Source: Clostridia bacterium (GTDB lineage Bacteria; Bacillota; Clostridia; Lachnospirales; Lachnospiraceae). From it: 64,000 nucleotides of DNA. Below, piece by piece: positions 49,980-58,577 of this stretch. The notes under the pieces are model-generated. The model made no database searches and was not told where the DNA came from. It saw only the letters and a program-made list of their open reading frames with translations. The stretch's first letter is position 1, and every line of letters begins with the position of its first letter. The stretch is from the NCBI GenBank assembly GCA_910575245.1, contig CAJTEN010000028.1, forward strand, positions 1 to 64,000. The letters run 5' to 3'. Both the position numbers and the translations under genes were made by a program.

Positions 49980-51119
49980 TCATCCCATTTTCCTGTAATC
50001 CGTAATGGTACTGCCGGTCACCTTCTTAAACACCCGAACCATATAATTTTCATTGGAAAATCCTGTCTGCTCCGCAATTTCAGCCAGCGAAAGGCTGCGG
50101 TCCAAAAGCTTTTCCTTCACCATTTCCACCTTACGCTCGTTCACATACTGCACCAGCGTCTTTCCGGTTCTGGCCTTGAACTTTTTGCAGAAGCTTGGAA
50201 TACTCATATTGCTGTCCCTGGCAATCTCTGCAAGGGACAGACCCTCTTCCAAATGCTCTTTGATAAAATCCATGGCCGCCTTCAGTTCATCAAAAGGCTC
50301 CTCTTTAAAAAATAATAAAAATTTATCTGAAGAAAGGGGAAATTTATCTGCCGCCCTGGAAGCTTCCTTGTACCTTTCCGGTATTTCCTCCGTGCGCACA
50401 AATTCCCGGCTGACACCCAGAATGATCCTCTGGCTCATGATCCGTTCTATATCTTCCTTCAGGCAGGCTGCAATCGCCGCAAAATTCTCCTGTCTTTCCC
50501 CGATGCTCAGGCTCTGATCTTCCTGAAATACGATAAACATATCTCCCGCCGCAGGTGCAAACAGCGTACCAGCTCCATATCCGGAAAGCAGCTCCTCCAG
50601 GAAATGCGCCGCCATCTTTCTGTCAATCCCGGACTCCTGTTCCTCTGATTCGCACCAAAAACGGATAACCCCGATCCGGTAGATCAGACTCTTTCCTTCC
50701 TCCCGAGACTTCGGGCGCCTTACGGAACCGTCCAGAAAACGACTCTTTGATTTCTTCTCGTAAATTTTCCGGATCTCGCTACAGAGCCTTTCTGTATTCA
50801 ACTCGTGCTTGAGAAGATATCCATCTGCACCGATCTCCAGAGCTTCTCTGGCATAATGAAAATCATTGTGACAGCTTAAAATAAGGATTCCCATATTCTT
50901 GTACCGGCTTTTCACCTCCCGGATCAAATCCATTCCCTGCATTCCTGTCATCTCCAGATCCGTCAGCAGAATATCCACCGGGTTTTCCTTTAAATAATCA
51001 AGCGCATCCCGCGCGTCATCAAAGGTCTCCCTGACATGAATATCCTTTGCTCCATCCAACAGGGTCTGTATCCCGATTCTGGAAAGCATCTCATCATCCA
51101 CAATCACAATTTCCGTCAT
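49980..51119 (-). CDS. AraC-type response regulator (YesN family)
   Basis: About 379 residues. The N-terminal receiver domain has the acidic pair in VIVDDE and the phosphate-accepting Asp (D54) in ILLTDLEMTG. A middle linker domain follows, and the C-terminal 100 residues are two AraC helix-turn-helices (LSLAEIARDSNMSIPSFCKK, LSLAEIAEQTGFSNENYMVR). ATG 51119 is chosen because GGAGGAG lies just before it; the ATG at 51131 would contain that site. It is phosphorylated by the kinase encoded upstream and probably activates the sugar transporter and rhamnosidase genes. Confidence 0.92.
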   Translation of the reverse strand: MTEIVIVDDEMLSRIGIQTLLDGAKDIHVRETFDDARDALDYLKENPVDILLTDLEMTGMQGMDLIREVKSRYKNMGILILSCHNDFHYAREALEIGADGYLLKHELNTERLCSEIRKIYEKKSKSRFLDGSVRRPKSREEGKSLIYRIGVIRFWCESEEQESGIDRKMAAHFLEELLSGYGAGTLFAPAAGDMFIVFQEDQSLSIGERQENFAAIAACLKEDIERIMSQRIILGVSREFVRTEEIPERYKEASRAADKFPLSSDKFLLFFKEEPFDELKAAMDFIKEHLEEGLSLAEIARDSNMSIPSFCKKFKARTGKTLVQYVNERKVEMVKEKLLDRSLSLAEIAEQTGFSNENYMVRVFKKVTGSTITDYRKMG

Positions 51120-51189
51120 AATCTCCTCCATGCAAGCGCCACGTCGCTGCCTGCCCTTATTTGCCTTTCAGGGCAACATCGCTGTGCAT

Positions 51190-52917
51190 TCACAAAGCCG
51201 TTTCGCCTGCAGATCTCTCCAGCAGTGGCAGCCGGTACTCTACCGTTGTCCCTTTCCCCTCTTCACTTATTATTTTCATACCATAATCATCACCGTATTC
51301 CAGCCTGATCAGCTGTTCAATATTATTAAGGCCAATATTGGTGTGCTCTGCCTGCCGCTCATCTCCTTTCTTCCAACTCTCCACATCAAAACCGACACCG
51401 TTATCCTCCACCCTGATCCAAAGCTGCCCTTCTTCCCAGATATGGATATGAATCCTGCCCCGGCGCTTCCCTCTGGAAAAGCCATGCGTGATTGCATTTT
51501 CCACCACCGGCTGTAACAGGAATTTACGGATCCGATACCGCTCAGGATCCAGTTCCAGATCGATTTCCATCTCAAAATTCATAAACCGCGCTTTCTGGAT
51601 CCTTGCGTAATTTTCGATCAGCGTAATTTCTTCCTTCAAACTGTAATCCTCATCGTCTATCTGTACTGCATTCATCAGGATCCCTACCAGGGCTTCCACC
51701 ATTTTTTCTATATTTTCCTGCTTGTTGATGACTGCCATCCATTTAATAGTATTGAGCGCATTATAAATAAAATGAGGCTTGATCTGTGCAGTCAGAGCCT
51801 TCGTTTTCAGAAGATTCTTTTCTTTCATATTCCTCTCATTGGTCACCACCAGATCATTGATCTTCTCTGTCATCTGATTAAAATGCTGCCCCAAACTCCT
51901 GATTTCCCCCAGAGAGGACTGCTCCATTTTCACCTGCAGGTTTCCTTGTGCAAAAGCATCCATTTTTTGGCTCAGGACAGAAAGCGGATGAAGAATATAG
52001 TGATTCAGCAAAAAAAGCATAAAAAAGAGAAAAGCCAGATAAATCATGCAGGTCAAAAAAGTAGCTGCCAGAAGCCCTTCCATGGATTTCAACACATCGG
52101 AGAGCGGACAGACGCTGACAAAATACAATTCAGGAGAAGATAATGCACAGGACGCATAGATCATATCCTTCCCTTCAATTGTGACACTTCCATACTGGGT
52201 TTTCTTATTGATGAACAGCTCTTTTTCCGGAAACTCTTCACCAATCTCATCCTCATTTACACTGTAGAAAATTTTCCCCTGCTTATCCAGCACATACCTG
52301 TGCATACCATTTGCATTAAGTCTTTTTAACGGTTTGGAAAAAAGTTTCTCATTCACTACAAGACACAGCATGCCCACATTTGAATAGTCAGTACTGTTAA
52401 GAGCTCTGAGCAGAAGATAACGTGGGCTTTTCTGCCGTCCATAAAGAGCATCGGCCCGATACCACCTGACCTTCCCCTTGGCATCGGCAATCTCCTGCCC
52501 GTGCATCTGAATCACTCTGTCGATATCCACACTCTTTATCAGTCCTGCCGAATAGATCTTTTCGCCGCAGATCAGATAGGACGCGATCACATCGCTGTTG
52601 GAAAAGCAGATAGATTCCATGCTTTCGATAAGACGCTCCTCATCCTTTGTTTCAGGCAGCAGGTTCACGATGCCACCGTAATACAGGTTCATGGTAGCCG
52701 CCTCATATTTATCCATTTGTGTTTTCACCTGCTGGGAGACAGCAACCATAGTATCCGCCATGTTAGCGCCATAGTTGTCCACCGCATTGTTTCGGAACAC
52801 AGCCCCCGCAAGCATGGCAATCGCCAGAAAAGGCAGGATCACCAGCACTGCAAACAACAGTAAAAATCTGTATCTTATTCCGTATTTTTCCGAGTGAATG
52901 AAAAAAAATGACTTCAT
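51190..52917 (-). CDS. membrane sensor histidine kinase (YesM family)
   Basis: 575 residues. Two membrane segments (FLLLFAVLVILPFLAIAMLA, near 20-40, and TFLTCMIYLAFLFFMLFLL, near 290) enclose an extracellular dCache-like sensor of about 240 residues. A HAMP domain (LSVLSQKMDAFAQGNLQVKM), the phosphorylation site AQIKPHFIYNALNTIKWMA, and an ATPase domain with VENAITHGFSRGKRRGR and RVEDNGVGFD follow. It likely senses the sugar outside the cell, or the loaded binding protein, and acts through the AraC-type regulator 70 bp downstream. Confidence 0.93.
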   Translation of the reverse strand: MKSFFFIHSEKYGIRYRFLLLFAVLVILPFLAIAMLAGAVFRNNAVDNYGANMADTMVAVSQQVKTQMDKYEAATMNLYYGGIVNLLPETKDEERLIESMESICFSNSDVIASYLICGEKIYSAGLIKSVDIDRVIQMHGQEIADAKGKVRWYRADALYGRQKSPRYLLLRALNSTDYSNVGMLCLVVNEKLFSKPLKRLNANGMHRYVLDKQGKIFYSVNEDEIGEEFPEKELFINKKTQYGSVTIEGKDMIYASCALSSPELYFVSVCPLSDVLKSMEGLLAATFLTCMIYLAFLFFMLFLLNHYILHPLSVLSQKMDAFAQGNLQVKMEQSSLGEIRSLGQHFNQMTEKINDLVVTNERNMKEKNLLKTKALTAQIKPHFIYNALNTIKWMAVINKQENIEKMVEALVGILMNAVQIDDEDYSLKEEITLIENYARIQKARFMNFEMEIDLELDPERYRIRKFLLQPVVENAITHGFSRGKRRGRIHIHIWEEGQLWIRVEDNGVGFDVESWKKGDERQAEHTNIGLNNIEQLIRLEYGDDYGMKIISEEGKGTTVEYRLPLLERSAGETAL

Positions 52918-53263
52918 TTTGGTACCCGTTTTCTCTGTTTTTTGCTTTTCATTCTATCAGAAACATTGTCCTTTATCAATCAAACCATGGCTGTTACATA
53001 TTTCCTGTTGTTTTGCCAGTCATATTTTTGTTGCATCTATTTGGGGATCAAGTGTTTTATCCCTTTACGGCAAGTAACTCTGTGAATATCAGGATATCTT
53101 TGTGTTCTTCTGTGGAAGTAGAAATCTGTTATGCCGTTTATTAGTAATCAATTCAGCAGAAATCCAATATTTTAAGGAGTTCTCATTGTTTTGGTTGTGG
53201 AAATAAAAGAACAAGGATATAATATTTACATAAACTTGTTTAGAAGAAAGCGGGGTATAGTTA
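52918..53263 (+). promoter_or_regulatory. divergent intergenic region with a rightward promoter
   Basis: A promoter TTGTGG (53195-53200), 17 bp, TATAAT (53218-53223) faces the AAA gene that starts at 53264. The rest is AT-rich and must also hold the leftward promoter of the sensor kinase, which I could not place. No gene is seen in it. Confidence 0.6.
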
Positions 53264-54874
53264 ATGGGAATCTATCTGAATCCGGGGAACAAGGGTTTCT
53301 GGCAGTCGGTCCGCTCCGAAATTTATATGGACAAGACAGGGCTGATCATACAGACAAATCGATATTTGAATACAGAGCAGCAATATATCTGTGTCAGCAG
53401 GCCAAGACGTTTCGGAAAATCCATGGCTCTTAAAATGCTTGCGGCTTACTACAGCCGCGGTTGTGATTCGGCAGATTTATTCAGCGGGTTTCAGATAGAA
53501 AAGGATGAGAGCTTCAGGGAACACCTGAACCGATATGATGTGATTTTCTTAAATATGCAGCAGTTTTTGATTCGGGCTACAGATCGGGATGTAACAGGAT
53601 ATTTAGAGCGAGTTGTTATGGAAGAAATACGGGAGGAATATGGAACTTATTTTTCGGAACAAATAACAGGACTTGCGGAAGCGCTTGAGAAAATATATGT
53701 AAAAACAGAGAAGCAGTTCATTTTCCTGATCGACGAATGGGATTGTGTCATGCGGGAAAGACAGGAATCGGAGGATCTGCAGAAGCAGTATCTTGATTTT
53801 TTACGGAATCTCTTAAAGGATCAGCCTTATGTTGCGCTTGCCTATATGACGGGGATCCTGCCTGTCAAGAAGTATGGACAGCACTCCGCCCTGAATATGT
53901 TTCTGGAATATTCCATGACAGACCAGGGTGATTTTGAGGAATATACCGGTTTTACACAGGAAGAGGTAGGGCAGTTGTGTGAGCGGTACGGCATGAATTT
54001 TGCAGAAGCGAGCAACTGGTATGACGGGTATAGGTTTACCAGGTTCCGGCATATATATAATCCAAAATCCGTGGTAGAGGCAATGCGTCGGAAAAGATAC
54101 TCAAACTACTGGACTTCTACAGAGACTTATGAGGCATTGAAAATATATATAGAAATGGATTTTGACGGACTGAAAGAGGATATTGTGAAGATGCTGGGCG
54201 GAGCATCCGTGAAAGTAAACACGTTCAGTTTTCAGAATGATATGCGTAATTTCCGGACAAAGGATGATATCCTTACCCTTCTGATCCACATAGGCTATCT
54301 TGGATATGATGCGGAGACCAGGGAAGCGTTTATTCCAAATAAGGAGATCATCGGAGAGTTTGAGAATGCCATGAGTGTAGGAGGTTGGTCGGAAGTCATG
54401 CGTGTCCTGAAGGCATCGGAACAGTTGTTGGAAGCTACCCTGAATGGTGATGAGGAGCGTGTTGCAAGAGAACTCGATCGGGCGCATACGGAAGTGGCAT
54501 CGATACTGTCTTACAATGATGAGAATTCGTTGGGCTGTGCCGTAGGGCTTGCGTATTACAGCGCAAGGAAGGACTACAGGATCATCAGGGAGATGCCGAC
54601 CGGACGGGGATTTGCGGATCTTGTCTTTCTGCCCCTGCCGCATACCGGTAAGCCGGCGATCGTGGTGGAACTGAAATATGATAAGACTGCGGAAACAGCC
54701 ATACAGCAGATTAAAGAGAAGCAGTACACGCAGGCGCTTGAAAGCTATACCGGAGAAATCATTCTGGTCGGAATCAATTATGAAAAGGGAAATAAAGATA
54801 AACCGCATAGTTGTGTGATAGAAAAAAGAACAAAGGTTTCTGACATTATAGTAAACGGCATAACAAATCTCTAA
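53264..54874 (+). CDS. AAA-ATPase-like / PD-(D/E)XK nuclease-superfamily protein (paralog)
   Basis: 536 residues, the same length and domain order as the protein at 40929-42539. The P-loop variant is VSRPRRFGKSMALK (about 45-58). FLIDEWDCVMRE is the Walker B-like part, followed by YMTGILPVKKYGQHSALNMF. The nuclease-like C-terminus has GRGFADLVFLPLP and AIVVELKYDKTAETAIQQIK. Sequence differs enough from the other copy to be an old duplication or independent arrival. Its last codons run into a palindrome, and an AAA_14/DUF4143 gene follows. Role unknown. Confidence 0.86.
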   Translation: MGIYLNPGNKGFWQSVRSEIYMDKTGLIIQTNRYLNTEQQYICVSRPRRFGKSMALKMLAAYYSRGCDSADLFSGFQIEKDESFREHLNRYDVIFLNMQQFLIRATDRDVTGYLERVVMEEIREEYGTYFSEQITGLAEALEKIYVKTEKQFIFLIDEWDCVMRERQESEDLQKQYLDFLRNLLKDQPYVALAYMTGILPVKKYGQHSALNMFLEYSMTDQGDFEEYTGFTQEEVGQLCERYGMNFAEASNWYDGYRFTRFRHIYNPKSVVEAMRRKRYSNYWTSTETYEALKIYIEMDFDGLKEDIVKMLGGASVKVNTFSFQNDMRNFRTKDDILTLLIHIGYLGYDAETREAFIPNKEIIGEFENAMSVGGWSEVMRVLKASEQLLEATLNGDEERVARELDRAHTEVASILSYNDENSLGCAVGLAYYSARKDYRIIREMPTGRGFADLVFLPLPHTGKPAIVVELKYDKTAETAIQQIKEKQYTQALESYTGEIILVGINYEKGNKDKPHSCVIEKRTKVSDIIVNGITNL

Positions 54875-54888
54875 TGTCGTTTACTATA
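54847..54888. repeat. 42 bp palindrome of the ATGTCGTTTACTATA repeat family
   Basis: TATAGTAAACGGCAT (54847-54861) faces ATGTCGTTTACTATA (54874-54888), a 15 bp stem with one G-T pair and a 12 bp loop. It overlaps the stop of the upstream gene and ends 14 bp before the next ATG. The arms match those at 954-1056 and 1842-1856. As RNA it could be a weak attenuator, but there is no T-run. Confidence 0.6.
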
Positions 54889-54901
54889 GAAAGGGGCAGA
54901 C

Positions 54902-56260
54902 ATGCATAAGTACTTAGAGCGTAAGGTATACAGCCGTCTGGAGGAGTGGAAGGCCCGGAATGGGCATTCTACTCTGGAAGTAACAGGAGCAAGACAGGTA
55001 GGAAAAACATTTCTCGTAAATAAATTTGCCGACGAACAGTACAGCCAGAAAATATATATCAATCTTCTGGATTTTTCCGGAGAACTGTTTTTGGAGCATT
55101 ATCATGATCTTCACAGGGAAATCAAGGAAGGAAGAAAGGTTGAGAATCCGATTTATGATCTGATCAAAAGATTCCGGCCGGATTTTGAAGATTCAGAAAA
55201 TACCATCGTCATCATTGACGAAATACAGGAATCAGCAGATATTTATAATAGAGTCCGGGAATTTACCAGAACGCTGCAGAGTGATTTCATTGTGACAGGC
55301 AGTTATCTTGGCCGGATTTTAAATAAAGAATTTAAGTATTCAGCAGGAGATCTGGAGCATCTTGAGATATACACGCTTGATTTTGAGGAATTTCTTATGG
55401 CGCTGGGAGAAAAGGATATCTATGATACCCTTGACCTATATGCTGGCAGTCCTGCAGATGTATATCAAAAAATAGAAGAATGGTACAATATTTACTGTTC
55501 AATAGGCGGCTATCCGGCTGTCATACTAAAATATCTGGAAGGCGGCTCTCCTGAAGAATGCCAGATGGAATTATACAAAATAACACGGCTTTTCATTCAT
55601 GAAAGTAAACGTTACTTTAGAGATATCCTGGATGACGCGGTATATGATAATATGTTTGTCGGTGTTGCCAGGATTCTGGTAAAAGAAAAGAAGGGATTTG
55701 ATGAAGACAGTTTCAGCGAGGAATTGCAGCATATTGTGGTGCGGGATTATTCCAGCAATATATCAAAGGCTTCCATAAACAGAGCCGTTGACTGGCTATA
55801 CAGTTCAGGAATCATTGGATTTGCCGGAAAACTGCCGGAATGCAGTCTGCTTGATTTCAAGGCTAAATCAAGATGTTACTTTATGGATGTAGGTCTGGCG
55901 GCTTATTTTCTTAGGATAACAGGTTGTCCGGGTTCTACAATCAAAGGTATCATAAACGAGAATTTTGTTTATCTCGACTTAAAGAAAAGAACACAATATC
56001 CGCATGAAATTGCACTGGAAACTCCTGCTTTTGCTACTCTGGGGAAAGGTGAAATAGATTTTTACGTCAAGGGTATTAAATCACAGATGACATACGCGAT
56101 TGAAGTAAAGGCTGGAAAGAACAGCAGTAAGACTATCGATGACGTGTTAGAAAAAAATAAGGCAGATTACATCCTGTATGCAAAGGGCAGTACTCTTGGA
56201 GGAAGAAAGGAAAATATTATCACAATACCTGTCTATGGTATTTCCAAATTCACATTTTAA
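54902..56260 (+). CDS. AAA_14 / DUF4143 ATPase
   Basis: 452 residues. Walker A is GARQVGKTFLV (29-39) and Walker B TIVIIDEIQES, with a sensor VTGSYLG. The C-terminal DUF4143 part includes YFMDVGLAAYFLRIT, NENFVYLDLKKR and a PD-(D/E)XK-like core (GEIDFYVKG, AIEVKAG). This STAND-like/AAA family is common in gut anaerobes and of unknown role. AGAAAGGGG precedes the ATG, within the repeat palindrome. It may be co-transcribed with the upstream AAA gene. Confidence 0.86.
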   Translation: MHKYLERKVYSRLEEWKARNGHSTLEVTGARQVGKTFLVNKFADEQYSQKIYINLLDFSGELFLEHYHDLHREIKEGRKVENPIYDLIKRFRPDFEDSENTIVIIDEIQESADIYNRVREFTRTLQSDFIVTGSYLGRILNKEFKYSAGDLEHLEIYTLDFEEFLMALGEKDIYDTLDLYAGSPADVYQKIEEWYNIYCSIGGYPAVILKYLEGGSPEECQMELYKITRLFIHESKRYFRDILDDAVYDNMFVGVARILVKEKKGFDEDSFSEELQHIVVRDYSSNISKASINRAVDWLYSSGIIGFAGKLPECSLLDFKAKSRCYFMDVGLAAYFLRITGCPGSTIKGIINENFVYLDLKKRTQYPHEIALETPAFATLGKGEIDFYVKGIKSQMTYAIEVKAGKNSSKTIDDVLEKNKADYILYAKGSTLGGRKENIITIPVYGISKFTF

Positions 56261-56291
56261 GTCAGGATTCTCTAACTATGCAGTCATGCGA

Positions 56292-56329
56292 TCGAAAACG
56301 GCCAAGAGGAGACTCAAGGCCGTTTTCGA
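56292..56329. terminator. hairpin between convergent genes
   Basis: TCGAAAACGGCC (56292-56303) and GGCCGTTTTCGA (56318-56329) form a perfect 12 bp stem with a purine-rich loop. There is no strong T-run. It includes the last codons of the minus-strand radical SAM gene, and probably acts as a shared 3' end structure. Confidence 0.5.
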
Positions 56330-58149
56330 ACAGGTACTGTCACAATGTCACAGTTATTTGTAAGCGGGTTCCGTCTGCTATAACAGAAGAGCACAGCAAC
56401 GGGAGTGTTAAAAATTGATTCAAACACTTCAACATGTAAAGTCTTAGTCAATTCACGGTAATTGCAGTCTGCCAGTTCCGGAAACAGCATATGCGTTTCG
56501 GATTCTTTATGCAGGATGTCATGTATCATGTCTTTCCATTTTTCCTGAGAAAAGGCAAAGCCGGGACGGTTTTTCATGTGTTCCCGAAGATATAAGTCAT
56601 AAGTAATATATTCTTTCAATAAAGAAACCTGTTCCATTGCCGTATTTATATGTGAGATTCCAAATTCCAGCAGAGCCTCATATTTCCGGACCCGCGATGA
56701 CTGTATGCCAAACAGGCCATGCTTCTCATACCAGACGGCAAGGGCGTCATACATGTCATATGGCGTATCGAAATAACCGCACAGGAAATCCAGTGAATGC
56801 ATAAACTGTCCGCTGTTGTAATAAAGCTCCAGAACTTCTTCAATCTGTTTCAGATGGCAGACATCCGCATAAGACAACCATCTGGTGGATAGCACTTCAT
56901 AAGGTGGCAGGCTGGTGTACATAAGGTTATACTGAGGGGCACGCAGTTCCATGGGAGAACCTTTCAGTACTTTCAGAAAGCCTAACTGCAGCTGTTGCGG
57001 CCTGAGGGCATATACATCATTGAAGGATGTACGGAAAGTGTGCAGGTCTTCGAAGGGAAGCCCTGCAATCAGATCCAGGTGAATGTGAATATTGTGCCAG
57101 GAGGAAATCTGCCTGACTACATCAGCTACTTTGGCGAAGTCCATCCGGCGGTTGATCTCATCCACTGTTTTCGGGCAGGTTGACTGTACGCCGATTTCCA
57201 GCTGTACGGCTCCGGGACGCATCTGCCGCAGCAGTGTGAAATAGTCCTCGTCCAGCAAATCCGCGGCAATTTCGAAATGAAAATTTGTAATTCCGTTATC
57301 ATGCTCCAGAATATGCTTAAGAATCGGAAGGGCATGATGCTTTTTACAGTTAAAGGTGCGGTCTATGAATTTAACCTGGGGCACTTTTTTTTCCAGAAAG
57401 AAATCCAACTCCTCACAGACACGCCAAAGGGAGCGGAAGTCCATGATTTTTTCGATAGAAGAGAGACAGTAACTGCAGGAGAAAGGACAGCCTCGGCTGC
57501 TCTCATAGTAAATGATACGGTGCTCAAAGTCTGTCAGCTTTCCGCCAGGCAGATTTTTCTTTTCAGAGTGGCTGTTTTCTTCCATGGTGTTTGACATATT
57601 TGTGCCCGATGTATTAATGTCCGGTATATTTGTGCCTGATATATTTGTGTCCGGTGTATCTGGATCTTCCTCTGCCAGTTCTTTATACCAGAAGGGAATC
57701 TCGTCAAGCGTAAGGACCGGTGTATTTGTGCGGTCAAGAATTGTGGGCAGGCTGTCTGCAGTGCCGTTTACATAGGATGATACCAGATGAGAAAAGGAAC
57801 CTTCCCCGGGGCCGGACATGATACCGCGCAGCTGCCATCTTTGCATGATTTCTTCGCTATTGTAGGAAACCTCAGGCCCTCCTGCCCAGATATCGGTATC
57901 CGGCAGGATCTTGTGCAGATCAGGGATAATGGCGTCTATCGTATTGCGGTTCCAGATATAGCATGAGAAAGCGATCACGTCGGGGTGTTTTTTATAAATT
58001 TCCTGCAGGATATAGGAAGGAGACTGATTGATTGTGAATTCTATAATATCCACATGGGATGCGTATTTTCCTGTACAGGATCTGAGAGAGAATACGGCAG
58101 GATTAGAGTGAATGTATTTGGCGTTGATCGCGGTAAGCAGAATGTTCAT
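56314..58149 (-). CDS. B12-binding radical SAM protein (DUF4080)
   Basis: About 611 residues from the ATG at 58149 (MNILLTAINAKYIHSNPAVF); the longer frame to 58281 has no good site. Residues 1-130 form a cobalamin-binding Rossmann domain. The radical SAM core follows with the cluster motif CPFSCSYC and ends before a C-terminal DUF4080 region. Between the two lies a low-complexity insert of Thr, Asn, Ile and Ser repeats (ISGTNIPDINTSGTNMS), coded by short tandem DNA repeats at about 57595-57660. The reaction is unknown; members modify peptides, cofactors or carry out methyl transfer. It is a single gene. Confidence 0.88.
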   Translation of the reverse strand: MNILLTAINAKYIHSNPAVFSLRSCTGKYASHVDIIEFTINQSPSYILQEIYKKHPDVIAFSCYIWNRNTIDAIIPDLHKILPDTDIWAGGPEVSYNSEEIMQRWQLRGIMSGPGEGSFSHLVSSYVNGTADSLPTILDRTNTPVLTLDEIPFWYKELAEEDPDTPDTNISGTNIPDINTSGTNMSNTMEENSHSEKKNLPGGKLTDFEHRIIYYESSRGCPFSCSYCLSSIEKIMDFRSLWRVCEELDFFLEKKVPQVKFIDRTFNCKKHHALPILKHILEHDNGITNFHFEIAADLLDEDYFTLLRQMRPGAVQLEIGVQSTCPKTVDEINRRMDFAKVADVVRQISSWHNIHIHLDLIAGLPFEDLHTFRTSFNDVYALRPQQLQLGFLKVLKGSPMELRAPQYNLMYTSLPPYEVLSTRWLSYADVCHLKQIEEVLELYYNSGQFMHSLDFLCGYFDTPYDMYDALAVWYEKHGLFGIQSSRVRKYEALLEFGISHINTAMEQVSLLKEYITYDLYLREHMKNRPGFAFSQEKWKDMIHDILHKESETHMLFPELADCNYRELTKTLHVEVFESIFNTPVAVLFCYSRRNPLTNNCDIVTVPVRKRP

Positions 58150-58419
58150 TTGGCCGGTTCCTTTTGATTTATTAAAGCGGATGTTTCTGTCAGGGTATGT
58201 ATTAATGTAAAGCCGATATAATTTAGCAAAGCAAGATATAACGGTAAGATTTATTTTACCATGATTGTAAGGGTGCAACAATATCTGAGTTGTTTCAAGA
58301 CAGACCGGATATAACAGTCAGGTTTTCGGTTTTTCCGTTATGGAATCCGCCCATTTCAAATCGCCTGAAGAGATGGGCAGAATCAGTAAGGAAATGCAAA
58401 AACTCCGGTCTATTTGAAT

Positions 58420-58561
58420 CAATGTCATTAAGTTAAGCCGGGCGCGCCTGACATGATAGGAATCTCCTAAGGACGCGCTTTCGCTCGGTTCCAAACGCAG
58501 CGGTACTAAGGAGAATCCTATCATATCAGACGCTGTGTATAGACTTAACTTAATGACATTG
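58420..58561 (+). repeat. 142 bp MITE, copy 1
   Basis: The element begins CAATGTCATTAAGTTAAG and ends CTTAACTTAATGACATTG. Inner arms TGATAGGAATCTCCT and AGGAGAATCCTATCA also pair, so it is almost wholly palindromic. The reverse complement of 62277-62465 matches it nearly throughout, with about 50 bp more in its centre. No coding capacity. It lies between two minus-strand genes. Confidence 0.8.
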
Positions 58562-58577
58562 ATATCTGAATAGTATC

